Source: Pelolinea submarina (GTDB lineage: Bacteria > Chloroflexota > Anaerolineae > Anaerolineales > Anaerolineaceae). From it: DNA of 64,000 bases. The position numbers and the translations under genes are program-made. Shown piece after piece: positions 18,862 through 27,846 of the stretch. The stretch covers positions 806,001 to 870,000 of the forward strand of contig NZ_AP018437.1 in NCBI RefSeq assembly GCF_003966975.1, in the 5' to 3' direction. The notes beneath the pieces are model-generated. The model made no database searches. It saw only the letters and a list, made by a program, of their open reading frames with translations, and was not told the DNA's origin. Within the stretch, counting starts at the first letter, position 1. The number at the start of each line of letters is the position of its first letter.

Positions 18862-19968
18862 ATGAATTTCAAAGAAATTGTAAATCCTCGTTTATTTGAT
18901 ATTCCAGATTACGACCAGATCCATGTGACACAGTGCTGGCAGGATCCTTCCATCCGCCGTGAAATGTCCAACGAATCCAATTACGCGCCTATTCCGGCCG
19001 TTCAAGAAGCGATTCGCAACATTGCCGACAAGGCAAATTATTACGCTGAAGATGCCACATACGCGGTTTCCCTGCGGAAAAAACTGGCAGATTATTGTTC
19101 GGTAAAAACAGAAAATGTTGCCTTGGGTAACGGTTCCATTGAACTGCTTGATTTGCTTTTCCAGGTGCTCATGGCTGCACCAGATAAAGATGAAGCAATT
19201 TTGGTTCAACCCGATTATTCTGCGTATGTCCCGCGCTTGAAGTACTTCGGCTGGAAAATTAATTATGCTCAATTATCGGCCGGTTTGGATAAAGCTGCCG
19301 AACAGGTTATGGCTGCCATCTCGGAAAACACGAAATTCGTACTGCTCTCACGGCCGAATAATCCGATGGGCACCGTCATGCCGCGTGAAGAAATCGCCCG
19401 TATGCTGGAAACCGGCAAGCTGATCATCGTAGATGAAGCATATATCGAAATGGCCGACGCAGGCACTTCCGTGTCCGAATGGGTAAACAAATATGACAAC
19501 TTGATTGTCATGCGCACTTTCAGTAAAGGCTTCTGCCTGGCAGGTATCCGTTTGGGGTACATGCTGGCCAATCCGGAATTGATCCGTTTCATCAACCGCT
19601 CCCGCCACATTTTCAACGTAAACCTGGCTGCCATGGCGGCCGGTGAAGCTTGCATGGACAATCTGAACGATTGCCGCAAGATCTTCAAAAAACTGGTGGA
19701 CACGCGCGAATGGCTCACCGCTGAATTAGCCAAGATCCCCGGTTTCCGCCCGATCCCCTCGCAGGCCAACTTCGTGATGGTGGACGTGAAAGAATCCGGA
19801 AAGACAGCCACGCAATGTGTGGATTATTTGTTGGAAATGGGCTTTTTTGTACGCAGTTTCGCCAAGAAGGCCGGGCTTGAACCCGATACCCACTTCCGAA
19901 TTTCTGTTGGTTTACAGGAAGATATGGAAGAACTTGTTGCGCACTTAAAAGATTTTGTCGAGAAATAA
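18862..19968 (+). CDS. HisC-like class I/II aminotransferase
   Basis: 368 residues, PLP fold type I. The motifs SRPNNPMGT, IIVDEAY and RTFSKGFCLAGIRLGY are those of histidinol-phosphate aminotransferase-like enzymes; the lysine in FSKG holds PLP. An AAGGAG site precedes ATG 18862. It is encoded between EIIA and EIIB of a PTS, not near his genes, so a role in transaminating a phosphorylated amino sugar or a product of the imported substrate is more likely than histidine synthesis. That role is inferred from position only. Confidence 0.8.
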   Translation: MNFKEIVNPRLFDIPDYDQIHVTQCWQDPSIRREMSNESNYAPIPAVQEAIRNIADKANYYAEDATYAVSLRKKLADYCSVKTENVALGNGSIELLDLLFQVLMAAPDKDEAILVQPDYSAYVPRLKYFGWKINYAQLSAGLDKAAEQVMAAISENTKFVLLSRPNNPMGTVMPREEIARMLETGKLIIVDEAYIEMADAGTSVSEWVNKYDNLIVMRTFSKGFCLAGIRLGYMLANPELIRFINRSRHIFNVNLAAMAAGEACMDNLNDCRKIFKKLVDTREWLTAELAKIPGFRPIPSQANFVMVDVKESGKTATQCVDYLLEMGFFVRSFAKKAGLEPDTHFRISVGLQEDMEELVAHLKDFVEK

Positions 19969-20019
19969 TGGCGCTGTTATTACAACGCCTATTTTTATAA
20001 GAAAAGGAGATTTTTAGAA

Positions 20020-20328
20020 ATGGGTAGACCAGCAGTAATTTTAGTAATGTGCGGTTCTTCAATTGCCACCTCCAATCTCGCCGCTGTGAAGTTGGAAAAT
20101 GAAGCTAAGCGCCGCAAAGTGAAAGTTGTCACCAAAAAAGGCAAGATTGCAGATATCAACATGTTAGTTGAAAGCATGCATCCCGATGTAATTGTGGCTA
20201 CTGCTCAGACAGGCGTACGCGAGGATGTAAGAGTCTTCAGTGGTGTACCTCTGATCAGCACGGTTGGCCAGGAAAAGTTGTACGACGACATTTTTGCATA
20301 TATCGCCGAGTTAGGTTTAGGGCAATAG
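20020..20328 (+). CDS. PTS EIIB component, galactitol type
   Basis: 102 residues. The N-terminal strand leads into MCGSSIATS, with the phospho-cysteine at residue 11, the standard EIIB-Gat active site. Transfers phosphate from EIIA to the sugar bound by EIIC. Good AAGGAG site upstream of the ATG; 118 bases separate it from the EIIC gene. Confidence 0.88.
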   Translation: MGRPAVILVMCGSSIATSNLAAVKLENEAKRRKVKVVTKKGKIADINMLVESMHPDVIVATAQTGVREDVRVFSGVPLISTVGQEKLYDDIFAYIAELGLGQ

Positions 20329-20446
20329 TACTGCCATTTTTATATTGGATTATTTAAAAGAAAAGAGAGGAGGTGGAGGGTAATCGGAGCTTTTATCGGT
20401 ACGAAATGTTTTATCAGGAGTTAAATCAAATAATAGGAGAGAAACA

Positions 20447-21820
20447 ATGGATTTAGGATTTGTAAATGCTATTCTCGATCCTGTCATGAACGCGGGTCCG
20501 CTTTTTATGATCTTCATCGTGTTCACCGTGATTGGATTAGTTGTGCGCTTGGGTTTTATGAAGGCCGTACGCAATGGTCTGATGATCGCCGTAGGCTTCA
20601 ACGGTGTCTACATCGTAGTTGATTACTTCCTCGGCGCAGTGGCCCCGGCAGCTGAAGCTTTGGCGACCCGCTTCGGTGGCGTGTTCACATACACCGACAT
20701 TGGTTGGGCTGCTTTCGCTTCATTTGCATGGAGTTCACCGTGGGCATACGTGGTTGTTTTGCTCAGCTTGGGTGTCAACCTGGTAATGATCTTCACCAGC
20801 ATGACCGACACCCTGAACTTGAACATCTGGGACTTCTGGGAAGCCATCATTGCCTGCTTGATCGTCTATGGCTTGACCAACAATATCATCGCCGGCTTGG
20901 TTTTCGCAACCTTCTTGGCGTGGTTTAACCTGATGATGTCCGATTTCAATGCCCAGCGTGGTTACTGCTCGGATCTGGGTTTTGAGGGCTTATCCTTCTA
21001 CCAAGGCACGAATGTAGTCTGGGGCGCTTTCGGCCACTATCTTGGCAAATTGCTTGACAAGACTGGTTTGGAAGCGAAAATTACTCCTGATTACATTCAG
21101 GAAAAATTTGGCGTGATTGGCGAACCGGCCGTCTTGGGCGGTGTTATCGGTTTGCTCATGGGTATTGGTGCGGGTTACTTCTGGGTAGATATCGTTATGC
21201 TGATGATCGCCCTGGCGACCTCTCTGGTCCTCATCCCCATGATGTCCGGCATCGTTATGCAGGCGCTGGTGCCCGTTTCCGAGGCAGCTGCTGGATTTAT
21301 GAAGAATTCCGCCAGTGGCAAGCAGATTTACATCGGTGTAGATCCCGCTATCGCGGTTGGCAACACCACCGTTCTGGCGACCACCGTTTTAATGGTCCCG
21401 ATCCTGTTGGTCATGGCCTTCGTCATCCCCGGTTCGGTCAACCATCCTCTGGCTGACCTGCCCTCCCTGCTGTTCTTCTGGGTCTTCGTGGTTGCTCCTA
21501 ACAAATTCGACCTGATCCGCACGCTGATCACCACCACCCTGATGGGTGTCTATGGCACCATCGCTGCTATGCTCGGTGTGGCCAAGTGGTCCACCATGGT
21601 TGCCGTGGCGACCGGTGGCGTTACAGTTGCCGAAGGAACCGGAGTTACCTCTTGGTTCAACCACCTCTGCCCTGAAATGTTGGTGGCTGGTTTATTAGGC
21701 GAGAATTATGGCAAAATCGGCATGCCTGGTTTGATCGCTTTCTGTGCGATTGTCACCGTCATTACGATTGTCTTCCGCCTGCGCTACTTGAAGAATACCA
21801 AAGCTGCCGTTGCAGCATAA
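20447..21820 (+). CDS. PTS EIIC permease, galactitol (GatC/SgcC) family
   Basis: 457 residues with about ten to twelve hydrophobic segments. The N-terminal region (MDLGFVNAILDPVMNAGPLFM) and the conserved LGFEGLSFYQGTN-like and IYIGVDPAIAVG-like segments fit the EIIC-Gat family, inner-membrane sugar permeases that couple transport to phosphorylation by EIIB. Substrate cannot be read from sequence; the family covers galactitol and several unassigned polyols or sugars. It ends the operon ahead of a strong terminator. Confidence 0.85.
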   Translation: MDLGFVNAILDPVMNAGPLFMIFIVFTVIGLVVRLGFMKAVRNGLMIAVGFNGVYIVVDYFLGAVAPAAEALATRFGGVFTYTDIGWAAFASFAWSSPWAYVVVLLSLGVNLVMIFTSMTDTLNLNIWDFWEAIIACLIVYGLTNNIIAGLVFATFLAWFNLMMSDFNAQRGYCSDLGFEGLSFYQGTNVVWGAFGHYLGKLLDKTGLEAKITPDYIQEKFGVIGEPAVLGGVIGLLMGIGAGYFWVDIVMLMIALATSLVLIPMMSGIVMQALVPVSEAAAGFMKNSASGKQIYIGVDPAIAVGNTTVLATTVLMVPILLVMAFVIPGSVNHPLADLPSLLFFWVFVVAPNKFDLIRTLITTTLMGVYGTIAAMLGVAKWSTMVAVATGGVTVAEGTGVTSWFNHLCPEMLVAGLLGENYGKIGMPGLIAFCAIVTVITIVFRLRYLKNTKAAVAA

Positions 21821-21835
21821 TAACGAAATGTAAAA

Positions 21836-21864
21836 AAGGATGAGCCGTTATGCGGCTCATCCTT
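21836..21864 (+). terminator. Intrinsic terminator of the first PTS operon
   Basis: 12-bp stem (21836-21847 with 21853-21864) and loop TTATG, then GCTTATTATT, 15 bases after the EIIC stop. Confidence 0.8.
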
Positions 21865-21953
21865 GCTTATTATTCCCCGTAATTATCCCCAATTGAATTT
21901 ATTGCTATTATCTATGATTATAATTATCGGGAAAATACCAGGAGCAAAAAATA

Positions 21954-22724
21954 ATGCGTTTTATCCGCAATGAGATTCAAAAACCAAAATATATTGTCCC
22001 TCCAGAGAAGCGCAAGACCTTACCATTTATTGTTCTGCTGATTGGTGTAGGAATTTTGATTGTAGGTGTGGCTGGCTTTTTTTCCGCCTTTTTCTTCAAT
22101 GAAATGATCGAAGCCCGCTGGCCGATACGATATCGCGATGTGCAAACCTACTCGCTTGCAGTAGGCGGTACAGGCATTCTGTTATATATCTTTATGGGAT
22201 TAATATTAAAGATTCCCTTACGGAAAACCACTTATTACAAAGTAACAACAATTGTTAAGGGCGAGCCTTTTGACCCGCCGCGCAAAGGGGATTTTACCAA
22301 GGCAATTTACGCGCGCTTATATGACCTGAGCGATGAATGGGCTTATTTCACAGAAGTTAAGCCGCCCGATACCGATTTTGTCATTCCCCAGGTCCTGGTG
22401 GGGCCGGGCGGTGTCTTTACCACCCAACCCATCGCTGAGAATCCGGAACGCAAAGCTTTTAAAGACCCCGGACCCGAATTTGAACGCGCCAGCAAGAAAT
22501 TGGGTAATGCCATCGGGCAGTCTGTCCTGCCGGTAACAATATTTTCCAATCCGAAACTGGTGGTGATGTATAAAACTCATTGCAAACCAAAAACCCGGAT
22601 TATGAACATCCGCGACATTTACGATTTCTTCAATGACCATAAGCGAAAATATTCCGAAGCAGTTCAGAAAGAGCTTGAACAAAAAGTCTATGATCTGATC
22701 GCGGGTACGGAGCCGGGAAAATAA
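21954..22724 (+). CDS. Two-TM membrane protein with NERD-like domain
   Basis: 256 residues. Two transmembrane helices (about 24-48 and 66-88) precede a cytoplasmic domain in which VLVGPGGVFTT, a conserved-looking tail with Ala/Gln helices and VLPVTIFSN follow the pattern of NERD (nuclease-related) domains. The catalytic D...ExK set of nucleases is not clearly present, so nuclease activity should not be assumed. Single gene followed by a strong terminator; no functional link to neighbours visible. Confidence 0.5.
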   Translation: MRFIRNEIQKPKYIVPPEKRKTLPFIVLLIGVGILIVGVAGFFSAFFFNEMIEARWPIRYRDVQTYSLAVGGTGILLYIFMGLILKIPLRKTTYYKVTTIVKGEPFDPPRKGDFTKAIYARLYDLSDEWAYFTEVKPPDTDFVIPQVLVGPGGVFTTQPIAENPERKAFKDPGPEFERASKKLGNAIGQSVLPVTIFSNPKLVVMYKTHCKPKTRIMNIRDIYDFFNDHKRKYSEAVQKELEQKVYDLIAGTEPGK

Positions 22725-22746
22725 CCGGACTCTGAAAGATTGACAT

Positions 22747-22780
22747 AAAAAGTGCCGGGATTACCCATCCGGCACTTTTT
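22747..22780 (+). terminator. Intrinsic terminator
   Basis: 12-bp stem AAAAAGTGCCGG/CCGGCACTTTTT (22747-22758 with 22769-22780). Confidence 0.85.
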
Positions 22781-22903
22781 GGTTTAAACCGGCGGTTTTT
22801 TTTTATTGAAAATACTGTGTGGAAATTTCACTTATCATTAAGGCAATGATAAGATTAGTCTGATTAAGCTCTGAATGAAAACTTTACATAATAGTGAAAG
22901 AAT

Positions 22904-25105
22904 ATGTGGATAATTGTTTATTTTGTTCTAACCACGCTTGAAACGATCAGTTTGTTTATCTATAACCTGCTGCAGGTTTCCAGCCCCCAGGAACAGGTTT
23001 GGATGCAATATTCAACGGAACGGTTGGGCATATTGGCGGTGCTGCTGCTGGTGTGCGTCATCTTTATCTTCCTGACCATACAGGCTTTCCGTTCGAAACC
23101 AGCAAAGCATATTTACATGGAAAAGGCGCTGGCCAGCCAGAACTGCTTGTGGTTGATGATGAGCCTCAGCCTTTTCGCATCCATTGCCCTCAGTTATTTA
23201 CTGATTCAGTCGGATGCTTTCTTTGGGGATTATCTGGCGATTTACCGGAACTTGCGGCCGGTTATATTCTGGTTGTTATTGGTGTGCTTGCAGACCTTCT
23301 TTTTTGTTTTCACCTGGTATTGTGTCCATTTTTCGGAAAAACCGCAGGCGGATGTACCGGCTTTGCAGATCTCTGAGATGAGTATTGTCCTGGCTGTTTT
23401 CGCGGCCGGTTTATTATTGAAATTCATATTCGTTTTACCGAATGGTTACGGCATGCTAAAGGATGTGGGAGAAACGAAATATCTCTACATGCTGCAGTAC
23501 TTCAACGAAGGCATATTTCTACATTCAGCCACGACGTTTACCACCCATTACCCGCCGCTCTATCCTTTGTCTTTAATGGCGGTGTATTCCGTTCGAGATT
23601 ACGCTTATGAATCTATCAAGCTGATAAACGCTCTGGCGGCTTCCAGTCTGGTGTTCCCGGTTTATTTTCTGGCGCGGCGGTTCTTTGAGCGGAAAACCAG
23701 CCTGGCGGTCATCATCGTCACCAGCCTGATCCCCTTCCAGTTTCTGCTCCCCATTCGCCTTTTAAGCGAGAATTTGTATTTCCCGCTGCTGCTGTTGGCC
23801 GTCTATCTGGTTTTCACCCAACCGGAGGACATACATTTTCGTTTCCCCTGGGACTGTTTGACGGGTTTTGTGCTGGGGCTGCTTTACCTGACACGCTATA
23901 TCAGCCTGGCGTTGATACCCTTTCTGATGCTGGTCTGGTGGCTAAAACCATTCAATGGGCAGCACGCTGTTTTTCGGATTAGCGGACAAAAGGTTCTTTA
24001 CGCTTTGCTGGTGCTTTTCCTGGCAGGCATTACATTCCTGCCCTGGGTGAACATCGGCCTGGAGAATAACCTGCCGATTTCTCAAATGCTTGGATTTGGC
24101 ATTGCGGCCAATACCAACCCAGCCCAACTTACCTTAGTAAATCTAGTTAAATGGGTCGCCTTTTATGGGGCATACTTTATCCTGTTAGCCGCACCGGTCC
24201 TGAATCTGCTTGGTATTGCATTGGGTTCATTCCGCTTGAAAGATTTGGCAGACGAAAAAAACCGCTGGATCCTGACGGTAATGATTCTAGTGCTGGCCTT
24301 TGGGTTGGCTATTGTGCGCCACTCATGGCGCGCGGATTATAACCTGGAGCTGCCCAAACGCTTGATGGGGCGCTATGTTATCTATTTTGTTCCTGTATTT
24401 ATCCTGACCGCTTTTCTTGCCAGGGGAAGCTTTCTAAAAGGCAAGTATCGGAATCTGGCTGATTTTCTGTTGCGCTTTGAACTATTTCCATTTTTGCTGA
24501 TTGTGATAAGTTATCTGCTGGTGATAAAGGGCAGCCTGCTGCCGGTCAACAGCGATTTTATCCACCCGCTTATATCCATTGACGGGTATTACATCAAGCT
24601 TTTAGGACCGTATTTCTTCCTTTTATTAGCGGTATTGTATACCGGGAGCAATTTACTGCTTTGGTTCGGAAAGCAGGGATTTCTGAAGTTTACCCTGGCC
24701 GGACTGGTGGTGTATTACCTGGTTGGACAGCCGGCGTACATGCAGCTGATGGCATCAGAACAAAGCGCCCAACAAATGGGTAAAATCGCTTTGGACGCCA
24801 TGCTGGAGAAAAACAGTGATGCCGGTGAGCCATTAAGCTATGAAATCCTGCTGCCGGCGGAACTGAGCCGTGATGAGTTGGACGATGCGGCTTGGACGAT
24901 TTTCATCCGCCATCCGCTCAGCCAGTGGGAAGTAGGGCGTTATCTGCCCGAGAAAATTGACAAGCTGTCTGCGGACGTTGGGATTATCCTGCTGCCGTTA
25001 TCGGATGCGCAGAATAGTCTGAAGGGTGATTTTGACCAGGTAACAATTAATAGTGATTATTATGCGCTGCAGTTTATAGACTCATCTGTGCAGCAGAAAG
25101 ATTAA
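22904..25105 (+). CDS. Large polytopic membrane protein, GT39-like glycosyltransferase
   Basis: 733 residues with more than twelve hydrophobic helices. After three or four N-terminal helices, a loop with THYPPLYPL (about 208-218) and an RLLSENLYFPLLL segment resemble GT39/ArnT-type transferases that use polyprenyl-phosphate sugars on the outer membrane face. The C-terminal 120 residues are largely soluble. The ATG at 22904 lies after AAAGAAT, not a strong ribosome site. It is monocistronic and converges on the EAL gene. Could glycosylate a surface protein or polysaccharide; no substrate is indicated. Confidence 0.6.
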   Translation: MWIIVYFVLTTLETISLFIYNLLQVSSPQEQVWMQYSTERLGILAVLLLVCVIFIFLTIQAFRSKPAKHIYMEKALASQNCLWLMMSLSLFASIALSYLLIQSDAFFGDYLAIYRNLRPVIFWLLLVCLQTFFFVFTWYCVHFSEKPQADVPALQISEMSIVLAVFAAGLLLKFIFVLPNGYGMLKDVGETKYLYMLQYFNEGIFLHSATTFTTHYPPLYPLSLMAVYSVRDYAYESIKLINALAASSLVFPVYFLARRFFERKTSLAVIIVTSLIPFQFLLPIRLLSENLYFPLLLLAVYLVFTQPEDIHFRFPWDCLTGFVLGLLYLTRYISLALIPFLMLVWWLKPFNGQHAVFRISGQKVLYALLVLFLAGITFLPWVNIGLENNLPISQMLGFGIAANTNPAQLTLVNLVKWVAFYGAYFILLAAPVLNLLGIALGSFRLKDLADEKNRWILTVMILVLAFGLAIVRHSWRADYNLELPKRLMGRYVIYFVPVFILTAFLARGSFLKGKYRNLADFLLRFELFPFLLIVISYLLVIKGSLLPVNSDFIHPLISIDGYYIKLLGPYFFLLLAVLYTGSNLLLWFGKQGFLKFTLAGLVVYYLVGQPAYMQLMASEQSAQQMGKIALDAMLEKNSDAGEPLSYEILLPAELSRDELDDAAWTIFIRHPLSQWEVGRYLPEKIDKLSADVGIILLPLSDAQNSLKGDFDQVTINSDYYALQFIDSSVQQKD

Positions 25106-25116
25106 ATAATCCGACT

Positions 25117-25135
25117 GGAATATTACCAATATTCC
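25117..25135. terminator. Small hairpin between convergent genes
   Basis: 8-bp stem GGAATATT/AATATTCC with loop ACC between the stops of the GT39-like and EAL genes; A/T-rich stem, weak terminator at best. Confidence 0.4.
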
Positions 25136-25148
25136 CAACCTGGCGTAT

Positions 25149-26801
25149 TCACTTTTTGGTTTGCGGATAAGTGCTGCTTTGTTTTGATAACCACTTTAAG
25201 ATCGTTTTAAAGTCAAGCGGCTTGGAAATGTAATACCCTTGCAGGCAGTCCACACCCAACTCCAGAAGTTTCTCTTTTTCCAGTTTCTTTTCGATGCCTT
25301 CGGCTATTACGGCGATATGTGAGGATTTGGCGATAGCAATGATGCCTTCGATAATGGTTTGGTTGTTTTTATTGATATGAATATCGTCCACAAAGGATTT
25401 ATCGATTTTGATTGCACTGATATCCTTGTTTTGGAAGTTACTGATACTGGTGAAACCAACGCCAAAATCGTCAATCGAAATCTTAACCCCTTCACGTATT
25501 AAGGTTTGCAGGTTTTTTATGCACTGAAGATCATTTGCCAGAAATCCTCTTTCTGTAATTTCAAGTTCCAAATGATGGGCAGGAAAATGATGTTTGTGGA
25601 TCAAATCGATTACACGGTCGGCAAAATCCACCTGGAATAGATTGGTGATGGAAATATTTATGGCAATGTCTAAATTGAATCCTGTTCGATAGATTTTTTC
25701 CATACGCCCGATGTTAGTTTCAAGCGAATAATATGTCAGGATATTGGCAATGCGCGTGAATTCAAGATCGGTGATGAAGTGATCGGGTGGAATCAGCCCT
25801 TTCACAGGGTGATTCCAGCGCACCAAGGCCTCCAGCGAACATACCTCACCATTCGCATGAACGATTGGCTGGTAATGAAAATCGACTTCGTTGTTACGGA
25901 TAGCATTCTGGAATTGCCCCAGCAATACCGGGATTTCAGCATTTGAAAGCCCGGAGTGGTATTGCTGGTAAGGTTTTTGGTGTTTCTTGGCTTCATTCAG
26001 TGCCAGAAAGCCGTTTTTTAGTATTTCTTCGGTTGACTGGCCCCCTTCGGGATAGGAAGCTTCTCCCATAGAGATTTCACAATAAAGAGGGATGCCATTG
26101 ATAATAATAGGTTCTTCAAGGAGAGTAGATAACTTTTTGATATCCTGGCGGATTTCGAATAAAACCAGCCCGAAGGTGTTTAAACGGATTTGCAATAATT
26201 GATAATTCTTGAAGTTGCGGCGAACAGTCAGGATGATTTCATCATTCAATTTTTTGATACTGTCCATACCAAAAGATGCCAGCAAGTCATTTTGATTGCT
26301 AACTTCAATCAGGATAAACCGAAATTTCATAATCTGGTTGGAGTTCAGGTCATTCATCACCTGTTCACAAAAATCTTCCCAGGAAGAGAGTGAATAATTT
26401 TTGGAAATAGGTGTGGATTCGGCTTCGTGGTTGGTTTTTGGGGCAATAATGTTTTTTAATAAACCAATAACCAACCCCGCGCTGCTGAAGTAGATTGCGC
26501 GTAAAAGGCTGGCCTGAATTTGATGTGTCTCTGTCAACCCAAAGGGGGAGGGGTTGAACACATCGATGAGGAGTTCCGCAATAATTCCGCTTAAAATACC
26601 AATACGGTAATCAAAAACGAGAGCCGCCGTGAATATTGGCAAGTACATAAAATGGGTTAATACATTATCTGGAATATTTAATTTTGAAATTATGAAGGCA
26701 AAAATAACTTGTGCGCATAATGTACCAACTAGAACACTGATGGGTTTTTCTCTACTGAATCTCTGATTGAAATTCTCTGCCTTCAATTTCCACTCCACCA
26801 T
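25149..26801 (-). CDS. Membrane-bound c-di-GMP phosphodiesterase (degenerate GGDEF + EAL)
   Basis: Up to 550 residues. N-terminal hydrophobic helices (about 20-115) form a membrane sensor. The GGDEF domain (about 140-275) has lost its signature (RLNTFGLVLFEI). The EAL domain (about 290-540) keeps EALVRW, ELEITE, IDDFGVG, KIDKSF and AEGIE, the metal and catalytic residues, so it should hydrolyse c-di-GMP to pGpG. The start is uncertain: ATG 26801 directly abuts a terminator T-run, whereas TTG 26786 has GGTGGAG six bases upstream. Preceded by a c-di-GMP-I riboswitch, so its own substrate controls its expression. Confidence 0.88.
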   Translation of the reverse strand: MVEWKLKAENFNQRFSREKPISVLVGTLCAQVIFAFIISKLNIPDNVLTHFMYLPIFTAALVFDYRIGILSGIIAELLIDVFNPSPFGLTETHQIQASLLRAIYFSSAGLVIGLLKNIIAPKTNHEAESTPISKNYSLSSWEDFCEQVMNDLNSNQIMKFRFILIEVSNQNDLLASFGMDSIKKLNDEIILTVRRNFKNYQLLQIRLNTFGLVLFEIRQDIKKLSTLLEEPIIINGIPLYCEISMGEASYPEGGQSTEEILKNGFLALNEAKKHQKPYQQYHSGLSNAEIPVLLGQFQNAIRNNEVDFHYQPIVHANGEVCSLEALVRWNHPVKGLIPPDHFITDLEFTRIANILTYYSLETNIGRMEKIYRTGFNLDIAINISITNLFQVDFADRVIDLIHKHHFPAHHLELEITERGFLANDLQCIKNLQTLIREGVKISIDDFGVGFTSISNFQNKDISAIKIDKSFVDDIHINKNNQTIIEGIIAIAKSSHIAVIAEGIEKKLEKEKLLELGVDCLQGYYISKPLDFKTILKWLSKQSSTYPQTKK

Positions 26802-26802
26802 T

Positions 26803-26835
26803 AAAAGAAAAAACCGGATTTGTAAAAAGTCCGGT
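26803..26835 (-). terminator. Riboswitch expression platform: terminator ahead of the EAL gene
   Basis: On the minus strand, ACCGGA/TCCGGT stem arms (26813-26818 with 26830-26835) are followed by T6CT4 ending at 26803, one base before the ATG of the EAL gene. It immediately follows the c-di-GMP-I aptamer, so ligand binding would decide termination versus read-through. Confidence 0.75.
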
Positions 26836-26837
26836 CT

Positions 26838-26935
26838 GATGCCGGCAGCTTGGCGGCCCTGTCTAATAATTGAATAGATTTAGGTCCATTGCTTTGCGTC
26901 CCCGCTTTTCAACGAGTTTGCCTTTTACAACATTT
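26838..26935 (-). promoter_or_regulatory. Cyclic di-GMP-I (GEMM) riboswitch
   Basis: Minus-strand sequence holds the conserved GEMM elements in order: AAAGGCAAAC (GGCAAAC at 26922-26916), a hairpin with GAAAA loop, GGGACGCAAAGC (26902-26891), GGACCTAAAT, and the closing GCCGCCAAGCTGCCGGC (26857-26841). These match the c-di-GMP-I aptamer core (GGCAAACC, GGACGCAAAGCC, CCTAA, GCCGGGTTGCC-like 3' arm). It regulates the EAL phosphodiesterase through the adjacent terminator. Confidence 0.9.
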
Positions 26936-27160
26936 ATATTTTGATTGTGTTGAATTATAATGTTAAATGGTCGGCTATAAAAAGTTTACACATCCTCCAT
27001 AATACAAGAATAATAACAGATAATTTTATAATAAATTGTATTTAATGAATCCTTAAGATTCATGTGTATTTGGCTATATTTTTATATAATTAGTCCCTTA
27101 CTGTTTGATATAAACAGGTTTATTTTAATAAGTGTGCTTTCATGAAAGGAAATATTATCA

Positions 27161-27841
27161 ATGCTAATTCAGATTTATGCTTTCACTGATACGAAGACTG
27201 CGGTGAAAGCGGTTGAGATGGGTGTGAATCACGTGGGCTTCGTAGCCGGAAAATATGACGTTGTGCCGGCTGAATTGACCTTCAATGAGGCGCGTGAAAT
27301 TGTCACCGCGCTGCCGCCGCAGGCAACAGCAGTTGCGTTGACTATGGCTGAGGATGTGGATGAGATTATGCGTATGGTGGATGCCGTGCAGCCGAATATC
27401 GTGCATATATCTTCGGATGTGGATCTGGTGAATGTGGAAATGATGCGTGAATTGCATGAGCGGTTGGCGGGGCAGGCGCGCTTGATGAAGGCTATTCCGG
27501 TGGAAAACGAGGGCAGCATTGCCGTGGCTAAAGCATACGCCGCGGTAAGTGATGTGCTGTTGCTGGATACCAAGCACGCTGATTTTCCGGGCGTGGGTGC
27601 TACCGGCTTGACACATGATTGGAGCGTCAGCCGCCGCATAGTCGAAACGGCCGGAATCCCGGTTATTATGGCGGGCGGCCTGACACCGCAAAATGTGGGC
27701 GCGGCTATGCGCGAAATCAAGCCTTGGGCTGTGGATAGCAATACTTCCACAAACCGGGAAAGCAGCAATGTGGAGAAGGATCTAACCCGTATCCGCGCAT
27801 TTGTGGATGCGGTTCACGCGGCCGAGAAAGCACAGGCTTAA
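27161..27841 (+). CDS. TrpF-like (phosphoribosylanthranilate isomerase family) TIM-barrel protein
   Basis: 226 residues with the pattern of the TrpF family: an N-terminal strand, GVNHVGFVAG, a central LLLDTKH and a phosphate-binding PVIMAGGLTPQNV. True TrpF starts with a KxCG motif whose cysteine is the general base; here the matching positions read IQIYAFTD, so the cysteine is missing. No other trp genes are near. It is probably a paralogue acting on another sugar phosphate, and its gene overlaps in spacing (5 bases) with a PfkB kinase gene, suggesting one catabolic step pair. Confidence 0.65.
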   Translation: MLIQIYAFTDTKTAVKAVEMGVNHVGFVAGKYDVVPAELTFNEAREIVTALPPQATAVALTMAEDVDEIMRMVDAVQPNIVHISSDVDLVNVEMMRELHERLAGQARLMKAIPVENEGSIAVAKAYAAVSDVLLLDTKHADFPGVGATGLTHDWSVSRRIVETAGIPVIMAGGLTPQNVGAAMREIKPWAVDSNTSTNRESSNVEKDLTRIRAFVDAVHAAEKAQA

Positions 27842-27846
27842 ACAAG

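Noticed and set aside
16130-21820. PTS region considered as a complete phosphotransferase system
   Set aside because: No Enzyme I gene is present in the window, so only HPr and the EII components can be claimed.
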